A DNA stretch of 64,000 bases from an uncultured Christensenella sp. (GTDB taxonomy: Bacteria; Bacillota; Clostridia; Christensenellales; Borkfalkiaceae). The notes beneath the pieces were generated by a model that was not told where the DNA came from, made no database searches, and saw nothing but the letters and a program-made list of their open reading frames with translations. The DNA is taken from the NCBI GenBank assembly GCA_910587015.1, contig CAJUME010000015.1, positions 62,001 through 126,000 of the forward strand, in the 5' to 3' direction. Both the position numbers and the translations under genes were made by a program. Within the stretch, counting starts at the first letter, position 1; each line of letters starts with the position of its first letter. This document shows, in pieces, positions 33,524 through 42,517 of the stretch.

Positions 33524-33572
33524 AAACAGTTTATATTATATTATGTTTAGTCTATTATGTCAAGTTTCAATT

Positions 33573-33881
33573 TCAATTACATAAGATTGAAGTAATACCA
33601 TTAGTTTTATGTCCAACGATCATATTTACTAAACATTTTTGTAGCGACGGACCCTCTTTTTTGAAACTGACTTTAACCGGTGTATCACCAACCTTAAAAA
33701 TGTATGGATTACCGTCCATTTGAACCAGAAAAGAACAAATGCGTTCTATAACCGGTTTCGTGGCATCAATCTTAACATCTCGGATATCCTTTAATTTTTC
33801 TAATTTTATATCTTTAATATCAAGTGATTTGTAGTATTCTAACTTATGCTTTAAGTTTTCTACTTTTTCTTTTGTAATCAT
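33573..33881 (-). CDS. DUF6870-like mobile-element protein
   Basis: 102 residues. The N-terminal half is a charged helix, and the second half reads DIRDVKIDATKPVIERICSFLVQMDGNPYIFKVGDTPVKVSFKKEGPSLQKCLVNMI. The DI.DV.ID...P..ER...F..Q..NPY.FKVGD..VKV.F...G.TL..CL pattern is the one I know from small proteins (DUF6870) on conjugative elements and plasmids of Clostridia. No activity is known. It precedes the DUF3791-DUF3990 cassette by 50 bp in the same direction and follows a long palindrome. Confidence 0.6.
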   Translation of the reverse strand: MITKEKVENLKHKLEYYKSLDIKDIKLEKLKDIRDVKIDATKPVIERICSFLVQMDGNPYIFKVGDTPVKVSFKKEGPSLQKCLVNMIVGHKTNGITSILCN

Positions 33882-33947
33882 TAAATTAATAATTCCTTTA
33901 CAGTTATTTTTTCCGTTCTTTTGTGTTTATCTAATATTGATTCAACT

Positions 33948-33987
33948 AAAATATTGGGTCGATAAAATTTTATCAACCCAATATTTT
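33948..33987. terminator. Loopless 20-bp palindrome in the gap 33882-34189
   Basis: Sequence 33948-33967 pairs with 33968-33987 with a single C-A mismatch, giving a near-perfect AT-rich palindrome ending in T-runs on both strands. It lies between the sigma-like pseudogene and the DUF6870-like gene and is probably a bidirectional terminator. The rest of the 308-bp gap holds an AAAAGGAGG-like ribosome-site remnant near 34019-34027 and no frame I can support. Confidence 0.5.
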
Positions 33988-34189
33988 TTAATTGAGGTGA
34001 TTTTATTAAATTTTTAGAACCTCCTTTTATTGTATTTTGTGTGTCAAAAGTGTCTTATTACCATCACCTGTTTCAATTATTAAAAATTATTAATATTCCA
34101 TTTCGTAATACTTGTTCGTGAAATATTATTAATCCCTTCACTTATTAGAGAAAAATCGGTAGTTACTAAAGTAGTTTTTTTAAAAAAGT

Positions 34190-34614
34190 TTAAGATTTTT
34201 TTAATAGCTTTTTTAATTTCGTAAATAATCGCTTAACTCTGTCGGATACAGCTTGCTCTGAAACAGCTTCTTCCCGTGCTATTTCTGCCTGCGACATATT
34301 CAGAACAAAGAGTTTATGTATCGTTATACATTGTACTTCTGTTAAAAATGGTAAACCGCTCTCAATCTACGCATTAAAACTTTCTGTTCCGCCCTTTCTT
34401 CTCTTTCAAGAAACAATTCTTCCGAGTCTGAGTTCTCGTCTGCAAAGTCGTGTCCTGCTTCCGTAATGCTTTCAAGCGAAGTCGAATAATAACTCTCATA
34501 CGCATTGTTACGCCATTCTTCCCGTAAGCTATCACGATACTGCTTTGCGATCTTATTCGATACCTCTACCAAAACCTTTTTGCCCTGCACATCTTTAAAA
34601 TATATTTTTGCCAT
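34190..34614 (-). pseudogene. Sigma-70 region 4-like regulator, frameshifted
   Basis: The first part (34342-34614, 90 residues) begins MAKIYFKDVQGKKVLVEVS and includes LREEWRNNAYESYYS and GHDFADENSDSEE. This is the N-terminus of small sigma-like proteins of mobile elements. It stops right after ...RAVYHF. In the -1 frame the protein resumes at once as FLTEVQCITIHKLFVLNMSQ then AEIAREEAVSEQAVSDRVKR, a region-4 helix-turn-helix, and stops at 34190. The break is at a T5 tract (CAT TTT TAA). Either a one-base indel broke the gene or ribosomes slip there. A GGAGG ribosome site lies before ATG 34614. Confidence 0.75.
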
Positions 34615-34692
34615 TTTTTAAATCCTCCGATCTTGTGTTTTTCAGCAATAAAAAGTTTACACAATCGGACGAATTTGCCTAAATAAAAAAGA

Positions 34693-34723
34693 CCGACCGC
34701 ATTGGATAATTCCAAGCAATCGG
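34693..34723 (-). terminator. Second terminator behind the RM operon
   Basis: On the minus strand CCGATTGCTTGG pairs with CCAATGCGGTCGG around a short loop and is followed by TCTTTTTTATTT. It is in tandem with the terminator at 34744-34796. Together they fill most of the 307-bp gap 34615-34921, which holds no gene. Confidence 0.65.
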
Positions 34724-34743
34724 GCAAATCGAAACAACAAAAA

Positions 34744-34796
34744 AAGCCTGATAGAACAGTAAAACCCTATGCAGGAATTATTTGTCTGTCAGACTT
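34744..34796 (-). terminator. First terminator behind the RM operon
   Basis: Arms 34744-34754 (AAGCCTGATAG) and 34786-34796 (CTGTCAGACTT) pair with one mismatch and one G-T. On the minus strand a run of seven T follows. It lies 126 bp after the DUF2971 gene stop. Confidence 0.55.
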
Positions 34797-34921
34797 CTCT
34801 TAACCTAATATTCAAAAAAGGATATTAAATCAAGAATAAAAAGTTGCGTAATTTTGAATTACAATCTCTTACTCTGAGAAAACGTCTCTATTTTTCGTGG
34901 ATTTTATTATATTTATCAATG

Positions 34922-36244
34922 CTATTTCTCAAACTCTAATTTATATTTATCTGGACTTATTCGATACTTACTAATTGGAATAGTTAGTTTTTTAGCAACG
35001 TCTCTTATTAAGCATTCGTTTTCTTTAGAAATGTTTGCCCCCAAATAAATGCGGGATATTGTATGTAAATCAAGCAAATGTCCATCAATAAGTTGGCTTT
35101 GATGATTGACGATTCTCCATTCTTCTTCATAATTCCACTTATTACTTTTACTTAATAAAAGCATAGTTAACTCGGGGACATAATCTAAAACATTGTTTAA
35201 TTTAATCTCTTGTGGATTTGAAAAATCAAATAGTCCCATAGGAAGCGATGGTCTTTCAACTGAATATAATACAGGAAGAAGATTTACAAGTGCATCCCAG
35301 TTCCTACATTTTTCAAAGTTATACTCAACACAGAATCCGGTATGCTTGTTTGCATAATGTGACCACATAAGAATTGAATCTGATAATTTTGAAAAGCACG
35401 TTATAGCAAATTGTTTATTTACTGACTCCTTTAATTTTTCAGTTATTGGTATTAATTTTTTGCGTGTATCTTCCAAATCCTTCTTTACTTTTTCTCCGTC
35501 AAAGCCACCCATATTGGATACTTTTTCTAACTTTTCTATCAAACTGTTAGACTTCATTACATCGTTTAGTTGTTTTAATTTATCTATGTTTTCTGTTGTA
35601 ATATTTGCGCCCATAGAACTTAACATATCCGGATTTTGAGCAATAGCGGAAATAATGTCTGGATATAGATCATTCAATGGGAGTTGACTTAAATCAATGG
35701 GCGAACTTGTACTCCCTATCAATCCTAAAAATTGCGTTGCGAAGCTCACATCTAAAAAAGAAGACAATACGGCTTGCTGAATTTCCGATTCCAATATTTT
35801 TTCGCCATTGACCATTTTAGGCATAAGCTTTTGAAATGCCGGCGCAGTAATCAATAGTTTTATTAACTTAAGCTCTTTAATATCTGTTAGTATTTCAGTT
35901 TGGTTATCAAATAAGATTTGCTTTATGCAGTCTTTAATTAATTGTTCATTTTCTCCGCTAACCGAAATGTCACTGTCAATAAGTACGGGCAAATATGCTT
36001 CAATAATTTTATCCAAAGATATACTAACGGCACAATCAAACGGATCGTTAAATCTTTCAGGTTTTGAAAAATGAACTACACCGTTTTTTAAGTTTTCTAT
36101 AGCATACTCATCTTCGAAAGAGTAGTATTTATACAGCTTGCCGCCAAACTTTGATACCTTGTCCCAAATAATAGCCAGAGAAGGCTTTTCTTTGCTACTG
36201 AATATTGTTTTTAGAAATTCATATACCCAAACTTTATCTTCCAA
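34922..36244 (-). CDS. DUF2971 family protein, last gene of the type I RM operon
   Basis: 440 residues starting with TTG 36244, which has GAGGAG 8 nt upstream. The DUF2971 signature is KLYKYYSFEDEYAIENL with VHFSKPERFNDPFDC near residues 35-70, and the second half has FAITCFSKLSDSILMWSHYA, HTGFCVEYNF and WNYEEEWRIV. Between them is an inserted helical region of roughly 200 residues not present in the short members. DUF2971 has no established activity but is frequent in defence islands. Being 18 bp behind the HEPN-like gene and ahead of tandem terminators, it belongs to the RM transcript. AT-rich like the whole island. Confidence 0.8.
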   Translation of the reverse strand: MEDKVWVYEFLKTIFSSKEKPSLAIIWDKVSKFGGKLYKYYSFEDEYAIENLKNGVVHFSKPERFNDPFDCAVSISLDKIIEAYLPVLIDSDISVSGENEQLIKDCIKQILFDNQTEILTDIKELKLIKLLITAPAFQKLMPKMVNGEKILESEIQQAVLSSFLDVSFATQFLGLIGSTSSPIDLSQLPLNDLYPDIISAIAQNPDMLSSMGANITTENIDKLKQLNDVMKSNSLIEKLEKVSNMGGFDGEKVKKDLEDTRKKLIPITEKLKESVNKQFAITCFSKLSDSILMWSHYANKHTGFCVEYNFEKCRNWDALVNLLPVLYSVERPSLPMGLFDFSNPQEIKLNNVLDYVPELTMLLLSKSNKWNYEEEWRIVNHQSQLIDGHLLDLHTISRIYLGANISKENECLIRDVAKKLTIPISKYRISPDKYKLEFEK

Positions 36245-36262
36245 CTTATTCTCCTCTATTGA

Positions 36263-37366
36263 TTAGTACTCTTGCATTTTTCTTTTCAAACACTTGGGAC
36301 AAATTATTGCATTTTCGGTTTGAAAAAACTCACCGCACTCACAACAACGTGTCAAAGCACGCTCATCGCTCTCATATCCACAGTGAAAGCACTTATAGGT
36401 ATGATCTTTTTCTATATAAACTAGTTGTTCTTCGTCGCAATGTGGACAATTATATAACGGATACTCCCCGCCATCTTTTACACACTCATATTCATTGATT
36501 TTTAATATGTCTGATATGTATTCTTTGGCTCTATTCGCGTATCTAAATTTTAAGTAGACTTCATTCGTTATCCAATCTTTATAAGAATCGGTTTCTTCCA
36601 CATCATAAATTTGAGTACAATGTTCAATAAATACACAGTGTGCATTTTTAATATACCGAAAGTCTGTTTTTATTTGAGCATCTGAATCTCTATATTTACT
36701 TATCCCTAAATTACACAAAAAGATAATATCCGCTTCCGAAAGCGAGAAATCAACGATAAAATTATCCACTTCACAATCAACATGAAAATAATCAAATCTA
36801 TAATTATCCAACAAAAATTTAACGTAAAGCTTTTCTAAATGTTTATTTAACGCATTTTGTATTCTTGCTATGTAAAAAATAATTGCGTTTGCACTGCTTT
36901 CCAAATAATCAATGTCTATATTCCCTTTACCGGTTGCGTGAGCATAATCATCTCGTTCTTTAACGTACTTCCCCAATATCGCAACTTCCGATTCGTTCAT
37001 TCCCAAAGCATAAAAAACCTTGAATATTTCTTTTTCCGGAATTATACTAAAATCATAAACACTTGAATATTCATCTATATTCGGCTTATCATCCCTACCA
37101 CGATAAGCATTGATAGGATAGTAAACCAAATCTACGCCTTCAGGATAAAAGCGATATGCTTTATCTACTGAATAATAAACGTAACTCATAAATATCAAGT
37201 GCATATAAAAAAAGCATACCTGATAGTTACACGTATTAAAATTATCCTTAACCGTTTTTATCAAATCCGATAAATATTGGTCATAATTTCCCTCTTCGTA
37301 ATTTACAGCTTCTTTGGGAAAATATGATAACAAAGTATCTATACTTTCATCTATCGTATAGCTCAT
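36263..37366 (-). CDS. HEPN-like protein with two C-terminal zinc ribbons, in the type I RM operon
   Basis: 367 residues from ATG 37366 (GGGAGAG just upstream, 2 nt after the hsdMS stop). An all-helical N-terminal domain contains VKERDDYAHATG, where R138 and H143 make an Rx4H motif as in HEPN ribonucleases. The flanking helices (CFFYMHLIFMSYVYYS; ANAIIFYIARIQNALNKHLE) fit a HEPN bundle. Residues about 180-300 are an unassigned alpha/beta region. The tail has two zinc ribbons: C307/C310 with C326/C329, and C341-C344 with C356/C359. I know no named family. The operon position suggests an RNase or sensor tied to the RM enzyme, as PrrC is to EcoprrI, but that is inference. Confidence 0.55.
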   Translation of the reverse strand: MSYTIDESIDTLLSYFPKEAVNYEEGNYDQYLSDLIKTVKDNFNTCNYQVCFFYMHLIFMSYVYYSVDKAYRFYPEGVDLVYYPINAYRGRDDKPNIDEYSSVYDFSIIPEKEIFKVFYALGMNESEVAILGKYVKERDDYAHATGKGNIDIDYLESSANAIIFYIARIQNALNKHLEKLYVKFLLDNYRFDYFHVDCEVDNFIVDFSLSEADIIFLCNLGISKYRDSDAQIKTDFRYIKNAHCVFIEHCTQIYDVEETDSYKDWITNEVYLKFRYANRAKEYISDILKINEYECVKDGGEYPLYNCPHCDEEQLVYIEKDHTYKCFHCGYESDERALTRCCECGEFFQTENAIICPKCLKRKMQEY

Positions 37367-37368
37367 TA

Positions 37369-39756
37369 CTACTCTCCCCAAACTTCGGAAAGTTTATCTT
37401 TAATCTTTCGTTCAAATATATTAATAAGATTTTTACAGTTAGAAATATATTCTAATTCTTTTTCAATCTGCAAAACTATTCCCTTTTGTTCTTCTATTGA
37501 CGGTATCGGTATATGTATTTGTTTAATTGCATTCGCATTAAATTGAGGTTGACCACCTCCCGACACCAAACTTTTTGCTTGTTGCCAATACTCTTCTGTC
37601 TGCGCATACACCCAATAAAATCTTGTATTAATGTAAGAGGGCAAATTTATCTTTATTAAAAAAGATGCGTATACCGCCGGTTCATTTTCTTTATAGTATA
37701 AAGTCTTACCATATGTTGCCCCCGTTCTGGCGACAACAATATCGCCCTTTTGTAAAAAATATTGTTGGCTTTCTACATTCAAGTCTATAAATTTTGCATC
37801 ATTCGACCGCAGTTCTCCATTCTCATCTATATCTGTAATACGAATGTATCTTATGTCTCCCCTCTCTTGTGCCGTAGCAGTATATCCATACGACAATGAC
37901 GCAATATCGGCAAGTGATTTTACCACCCACGAAGAATTGACCTTTAATTTCGGTCTATAATTTTCTATAACTTGTTTTGCTCCGTCTATAATTTTTTGAT
38001 AACCATCTATTTCCGCAACAATTTGCTTTTGAATTTCAATCGGCGGAAGTGGAATTTTTAATTCTTTTAAATACGTATAATGCCGACTATATCCTCTGCT
38101 TTCTATGGGATTTGTTTTAAGAACATAATACAGATACTTTGTATCAATTTCATCAATTGGTAACAGAATTTTAACACCGTCTGCACCCAATATAAAATCA
38201 AAATCGACATACTTTAATGCTAATGTATGATCGCCAAAACAAATCACAGGCTTTTCTAAATGAATCAGCATACTCTCATCATCATAATAACCAGCAATAA
38301 AATTTTCCGATTGATCAATTATCGGATATTTTCCTGTTGCTTTGAACTGACTTCTTAATAGCTTTTCTGGATACCTTATTTTGCATAACAAATTTTCAAG
38401 TTTCACCAAAGGATATTGTGAGTATATCTCTTCTTGCTTTCTATATCTATCCCCAACCAAAATATAATCATTCTCAGCAATTTCTTCTTTGTTTGCCAAA
38501 ACCGATATGCCCGATTTATCTTCAAAACGTTCTAAATTATCATTCTGAACACAAAAAATGTATTCTTTCACTAAACTGATGATATTCGGTATATCGTTTT
38601 GTTCAATAGAACGTCGTTGCGCGCCTAAATCAAATCCATCATTATTCATTTTGACGAACAAAATTTTATCCGTCTTTCTTGCGATAGTTTTATCCATCAA
38701 CAAAATACTCGTTTTAACACCACTGTAAGGGTTAAAGACACCGCTCGGCAAAGAAATGACCGCGTAAAGGTAATTCTCCTGAACTAACATTTTTCGCAAA
38801 TTTTTATAAGCATTCACAGATTGAAAAACAACCCCTTCGGGCACAATAACGCCGGCTCTTCCGTCACATTTCAAATGCTTGGCGATATAATAAGTGAATA
38901 ATACTTCGCTACGATTTGCGTTGATAGTATTAAACAATTCGTGCGGACGGATACCGCCTCTCGGAGTCATAAAAGGTGGATTTGCAAGAATTACATCATA
39001 ATTATCTTTCCAATATGTTTTTTCGGAAAGAGTGTCATAAAGATGAATATTCGGTTTTTTGCAGTTATGCAAAAATAAATTAACGTTTGCAAGTTTCACC
39101 ATATTGGGATTGATATCATACCCCACAAGTCCGTCGGTCATCAAATGCTCACGCTCTTCAATAGACAAGTCTTCTTTGATGATTTTATTGTATGCACTTA
39201 TTAAAAATCCAGCCGTACCGCAAGCCGGATCAAGTATAGTTTCACATTTTTGCGGATTAACGATTTCAACAATCATATCAATGATATGTCTCGGAGTTCT
39301 GAACTGTCCGGCATCGCCTTGACTGCCCATAATGGAAAGCAAGTCTTCAAACGCAGTACCCAAAAGTTCCGTGTTGTCAGTCGGAATTTTATCGATTTCC
39401 GCAAGAAACAAATTCAAAGTTTGCGGATCTCTGTAAGGAATGAAAGCATCTTTAAAAACACTTACAAAAGTAGAAGGTAAATCCGTTCTGTTTTGCAACA
39501 ATTCAATGCCTTTAGAATATAAATTGAATTTTTCGGAATTGTTTGTCGCTTGCATAATTTTCGTGAAAGAATAATCCTCATATTCTCCCACGAAAAAAGT
39601 AGCGGGCAAATCGTAACCTCTCGCTTCTCTGTCTTTGGCATCCATAAATTTATAAATTAAAGCCAAAGTAATTTGGTCTATTTGCGACTGCGGATCGGGG
39701 ACCTTTCCCACCAATACGTCTCTTGCATTTTTAATTATCTTATTTATTTCAGCCAT
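37369..39756 (-). CDS. hsdM: Type I restriction-modification enzyme, fused methylase and specificity subunits
   Basis: From ATG 39756 (GAGGAG 8 nt upstream) about 795 residues. The N-terminal two thirds is HsdM: LLGTAFEDLLS, FRTPRHIIDMIVEIVNP, SAM motif DPACGTAGFLISA (about 178-190) and catalytic NPPF (about 261-264), an N6-adenine methylase. After residue about 440 comes HsdS: a target-recognition domain ending in LKIPLPPIEIQKQIVAEID, a helical spacer, then a second one ending in IHIPIPSIEEQKGIVLQIE. A single chain carrying M and both half-site recognition domains replaces the usual separate hsdM and hsdS genes. It overlaps hsdR's end closely and is followed by the HEPN-like gene. Confidence 0.9.
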   Translation of the reverse strand: MAEINKIIKNARDVLVGKVPDPQSQIDQITLALIYKFMDAKDREARGYDLPATFFVGEYEDYSFTKIMQATNNSEKFNLYSKGIELLQNRTDLPSTFVSVFKDAFIPYRDPQTLNLFLAEIDKIPTDNTELLGTAFEDLLSIMGSQGDAGQFRTPRHIIDMIVEIVNPQKCETILDPACGTAGFLISAYNKIIKEDLSIEEREHLMTDGLVGYDINPNMVKLANVNLFLHNCKKPNIHLYDTLSEKTYWKDNYDVILANPPFMTPRGGIRPHELFNTINANRSEVLFTYYIAKHLKCDGRAGVIVPEGVVFQSVNAYKNLRKMLVQENYLYAVISLPSGVFNPYSGVKTSILLMDKTIARKTDKILFVKMNNDGFDLGAQRRSIEQNDIPNIISLVKEYIFCVQNDNLERFEDKSGISVLANKEEIAENDYILVGDRYRKQEEIYSQYPLVKLENLLCKIRYPEKLLRSQFKATGKYPIIDQSENFIAGYYDDESMLIHLEKPVICFGDHTLALKYVDFDFILGADGVKILLPIDEIDTKYLYYVLKTNPIESRGYSRHYTYLKELKIPLPPIEIQKQIVAEIDGYQKIIDGAKQVIENYRPKLKVNSSWVVKSLADIASLSYGYTATAQERGDIRYIRITDIDENGELRSNDAKFIDLNVESQQYFLQKGDIVVARTGATYGKTLYYKENEPAVYASFLIKINLPSYINTRFYWVYAQTEEYWQQAKSLVSGGGQPQFNANAIKQIHIPIPSIEEQKGIVLQIEKELEYISNCKNLINIFERKIKDKLSEVWGE

Positions 39757-39757
39757 T

Positions 39758-42271
39758 TTACGCACTCCTCAACAGTTCCTGCGGTACAATATCTTTTAAG
39801 CTCTGCGCTATTCTAATTTTCTTGTCTCCAAGTCGAATAAAATCCTGTATGCTGTAAATACCCGTATAATCGAACAGCATATATTGCCCGCTACTGATAT
39901 AATTCCTTATTTCTTTACTTTCAACATACGCTTCAACGAGTTTACGGATATCCTTTCGTTTTACTTCCTCAATATCAAAAACTTGCATACACTTTGTAAC
40001 GGTTTCTTGCAACAATTCCTCTTTGGTTTTTAATCTTGTCTTTATGCCGTAATACAACTCAACAAGTTCCTGCCAGCTCGGAATTCTTTCCAAGCGCATT
40101 TGCTTCCCAATACTTTCGTTATTCTCGTAGCCGTATTGCTGTTTATTGTTATACCGCTCGTTAACTATCCTTACAACTTTATCCCAGTTCTTTTCCTCAA
40201 CCGCTTTTCTCAGCTCTTCGTCGGCAAGCATCGCATCTCTTAACGAAGTTCCTTTATTAAACTCACGGTCTATTCGCATTCCGTCATCTCCGACTTTTGC
40301 TCCCACTAACATTGCTGTTTCATCAGGCACATTAAGAGTGACTGTTCCATTTTCGATGGAAGTGCCTACATTTGTCTGACCATCGGAAGGTTTTTTCGGT
40401 GCTTTTAACTTTTTATCGTAATCATAATACTCGAATCGCTCAAAATTACCAAAATAGTCAAAGAAATAAAACTCGTCTTTTTTTACGAATTTTCTATCCA
40501 ATATGAAATCAAATATTCTTGTGCCACGTCCTTTAATCTGAATAAATTCAGACGGTTGCAACACGGGACGCATTAAACAAATATTCAACAAGTCCTGACA
40601 GTCATATCCTGTCGTCATCATCGAAACAGTACAGCACACACGAGTTTTTGATGTTTTATAGTCATCTGAATCACTTTCATCAAAGTAACTACTTGTTCCA
40701 TTTAACTCATTAAACTCCGTTGTAAATAATTGGGTCATCTTTGAATGATTTTCTACACTTGACGTTACCTGCTCAGCAAAATGCCCGCTATAACTGCTCC
40801 ACTTTTCAGGCTCATATTCTTTGATAAGCTTATTTAAAATATTGGCTATCTTGCCTGCATGCGCTTGTGAAACACAAAAGATAATTGTTTTTCCAATTTC
40901 TCCGGTAAGCGGATCCATCTTCGCATTTTCCAAAAACATACGACAAAACGTTTCGTTCGTATTTTCTGAAAACAGCTTTTTTTCAAAATCGTTTATCTTA
41001 TAAATCTGTTCAGCTTGTTCGTCTTCCGTAAAATTACCGGATATGGTTTGATTTATATTTAACCCCTCATCCATTAGCTGATAAGTTATATCAGTTCTCG
41101 CATCTATTGCATAAGGCATTACAAGAATACCTTTCTTTACGCCGTCGGCAAGTGTAAATTCATACGTCGGTTTTCCCGAACAGCAACCAAAAGTCAAATA
41201 TGTATCACGGAAAGCCCTTGCATCATACTCATATAAATTCGTAGAGATAAGTTGTTTTGTATTAACTCCCCTGAAATAATCTTTCGGCGTAGCAGTAAGC
41301 CCAATCTTATACCCTATAAAATACTCAAAAACTTCTCTTGCTTTTCCGCCTATCGTGCGATGCGCTTCATCTACAATGATTAAATCAAAATCGCTCGGCA
41401 AAAACTCCGTTTGATACCTATCATGTGCCAACAGGGATTGAACGGTAGTTATCAAAATCTGCGATGCACGCCAATTATCCCTACCTTCTTTATAGATACT
41501 AACAGTATAATGTTGTCCGTTGTTGAACACTCCGTCAAAAGAACGTTTTGCCTGATTTTCCAGTTCGATTCTATCAACCAAAAATAATACTCTATGAGCG
41601 TTTTTTGTCTTTAAAAATATTTCTATTATTGCAGCACAAGTTAATGTCTTGCCTGTGCCGGTTGCCATTTCAAGCAAAAATCGGTTATTCCCTTGCTTTG
41701 CCGATTCAATTATAGCATTCACTGCGTCAACTTGGTAATCTCTCAAAAGTTTTACTTTTGAGTCCTTTAAGAAATCATCCCTTAATTCTTCGTCTTTAAA
41801 CTTTACGTTATTTTGAATATTAGGAATTTTAATCTCGGCAAGAGCTGTATCTTCGCAAACCTCTTCCCACAGATTTTTTCTATTATAAGAATTTTCAGTT
41901 AAAGCAATCAATTTATCCTGACAAAGAAAACCGTCCACATGATGTAAAACGCCATCTTGCACATCACAAAATAGATGTTCTTCTCCATTTGACAAATAGA
42001 AATATCTAACACCCAAACGTACCGCATATTCCATTGCCTGCGCTTTTGCACTCCGTAAAGGATAATCCTTTTTCTTTGCTTCTATTACAGCTAACGGACG
42101 ACTAAAAGTATCTAACAGCAAATAGTCGGTAAACTTAGTTTTTTTATCGTAACGGTAGCCTTGTTCAAGAACAACATTCTTTCTTTTTTGGTTTTCATCA
42201 AGCAACCGCCAACCACTTTTTTCTAACAATTTATCAATTTTAACTCGTGCAAGAGCTTCTTTATCCGACAT
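39758..42271 (-). CDS. hsdR: Type I restriction enzyme, motor/nuclease subunit
   Basis: An 837-residue HsdR. The N-terminal nuclease domain has the PD-(D/E)xK pattern with LDTFSRPLAVIEAKK. The SF2 helicase motor has motif I MATGTGKTLTC (about 198-208), motif II IVDEAHR (about 298-304), motif III GLTATP and motif VI IQIKGRGTRIF. The C-terminal region after about 640 binds the methylase. It translocates DNA and cuts unmodified DNA at a distance. It starts 2 nt after the regulator gene stop and ends within 2 nt of the hsdMS start, so R is made before M in this operon. That is risky on transfer unless regulated. Confidence 0.92.
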   Translation of the reverse strand: MSDKEALARVKIDKLLEKSGWRLLDENQKRKNVVLEQGYRYDKKTKFTDYLLLDTFSRPLAVIEAKKKDYPLRSAKAQAMEYAVRLGVRYFYLSNGEEHLFCDVQDGVLHHVDGFLCQDKLIALTENSYNRKNLWEEVCEDTALAEIKIPNIQNNVKFKDEELRDDFLKDSKVKLLRDYQVDAVNAIIESAKQGNNRFLLEMATGTGKTLTCAAIIEIFLKTKNAHRVLFLVDRIELENQAKRSFDGVFNNGQHYTVSIYKEGRDNWRASQILITTVQSLLAHDRYQTEFLPSDFDLIIVDEAHRTIGGKAREVFEYFIGYKIGLTATPKDYFRGVNTKQLISTNLYEYDARAFRDTYLTFGCCSGKPTYEFTLADGVKKGILVMPYAIDARTDITYQLMDEGLNINQTISGNFTEDEQAEQIYKINDFEKKLFSENTNETFCRMFLENAKMDPLTGEIGKTIIFCVSQAHAGKIANILNKLIKEYEPEKWSSYSGHFAEQVTSSVENHSKMTQLFTTEFNELNGTSSYFDESDSDDYKTSKTRVCCTVSMMTTGYDCQDLLNICLMRPVLQPSEFIQIKGRGTRIFDFILDRKFVKKDEFYFFDYFGNFERFEYYDYDKKLKAPKKPSDGQTNVGTSIENGTVTLNVPDETAMLVGAKVGDDGMRIDREFNKGTSLRDAMLADEELRKAVEEKNWDKVVRIVNERYNNKQQYGYENNESIGKQMRLERIPSWQELVELYYGIKTRLKTKEELLQETVTKCMQVFDIEEVKRKDIRKLVEAYVESKEIRNYISSGQYMLFDYTGIYSIQDFIRLGDKKIRIAQSLKDIVPQELLRSA

Positions 42272-42273
42272 AA

Positions 42274-42489
42274 TTATACCCCACTCTCTTCGTCAATAAT
42301 TTCCATAATATCAGATATATCACATTCTAAAACCTTGCAAATTTTAACAAGGATCTCAGTATTTACGTTTTCATTCTTGCCAAGTTTAGCAAGTGCAGTT
42401 GTTGTAATTCCTGTGGCAAGACGCAAATCTTTCTTTTTCATATCTTTTTCTATCAAAAGTTTCCAAAGTTTCTTATAACTTACTGCCAT
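42274..42489 (-). CDS. XRE (Cro/CI-type) regulator at the head of the RM operon
   Basis: 71 residues: YKKLWKLLIEKDMKKKDLRLATGITTTALAKLGKNENVNTEILVKICKVLECDISDIMEII. This is a minimal single helix-turn-helix of the Cro/CI kind with the usual VLxCDISDIMEI end. It is the first gene of the hsdR-hsdMS-HEPN-DUF2971 transcript, 2 nt before hsdR. Small XRE proteins placed like this (C-protein style) delay restriction until methylation is in place. A palindrome upstream (42550-42570) and a half-site in the promoter spacer are likely its binding sites. Confidence 0.88.
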   Translation of the reverse strand: MAVSYKKLWKLLIEKDMKKKDLRLATGITTTALAKLGKNENVNTEILVKICKVLECDISDIMEIIDEESGV

Positions 42490-42517
42490 AATTTATACCT
42501 CTATTAAACCTTCTTCT

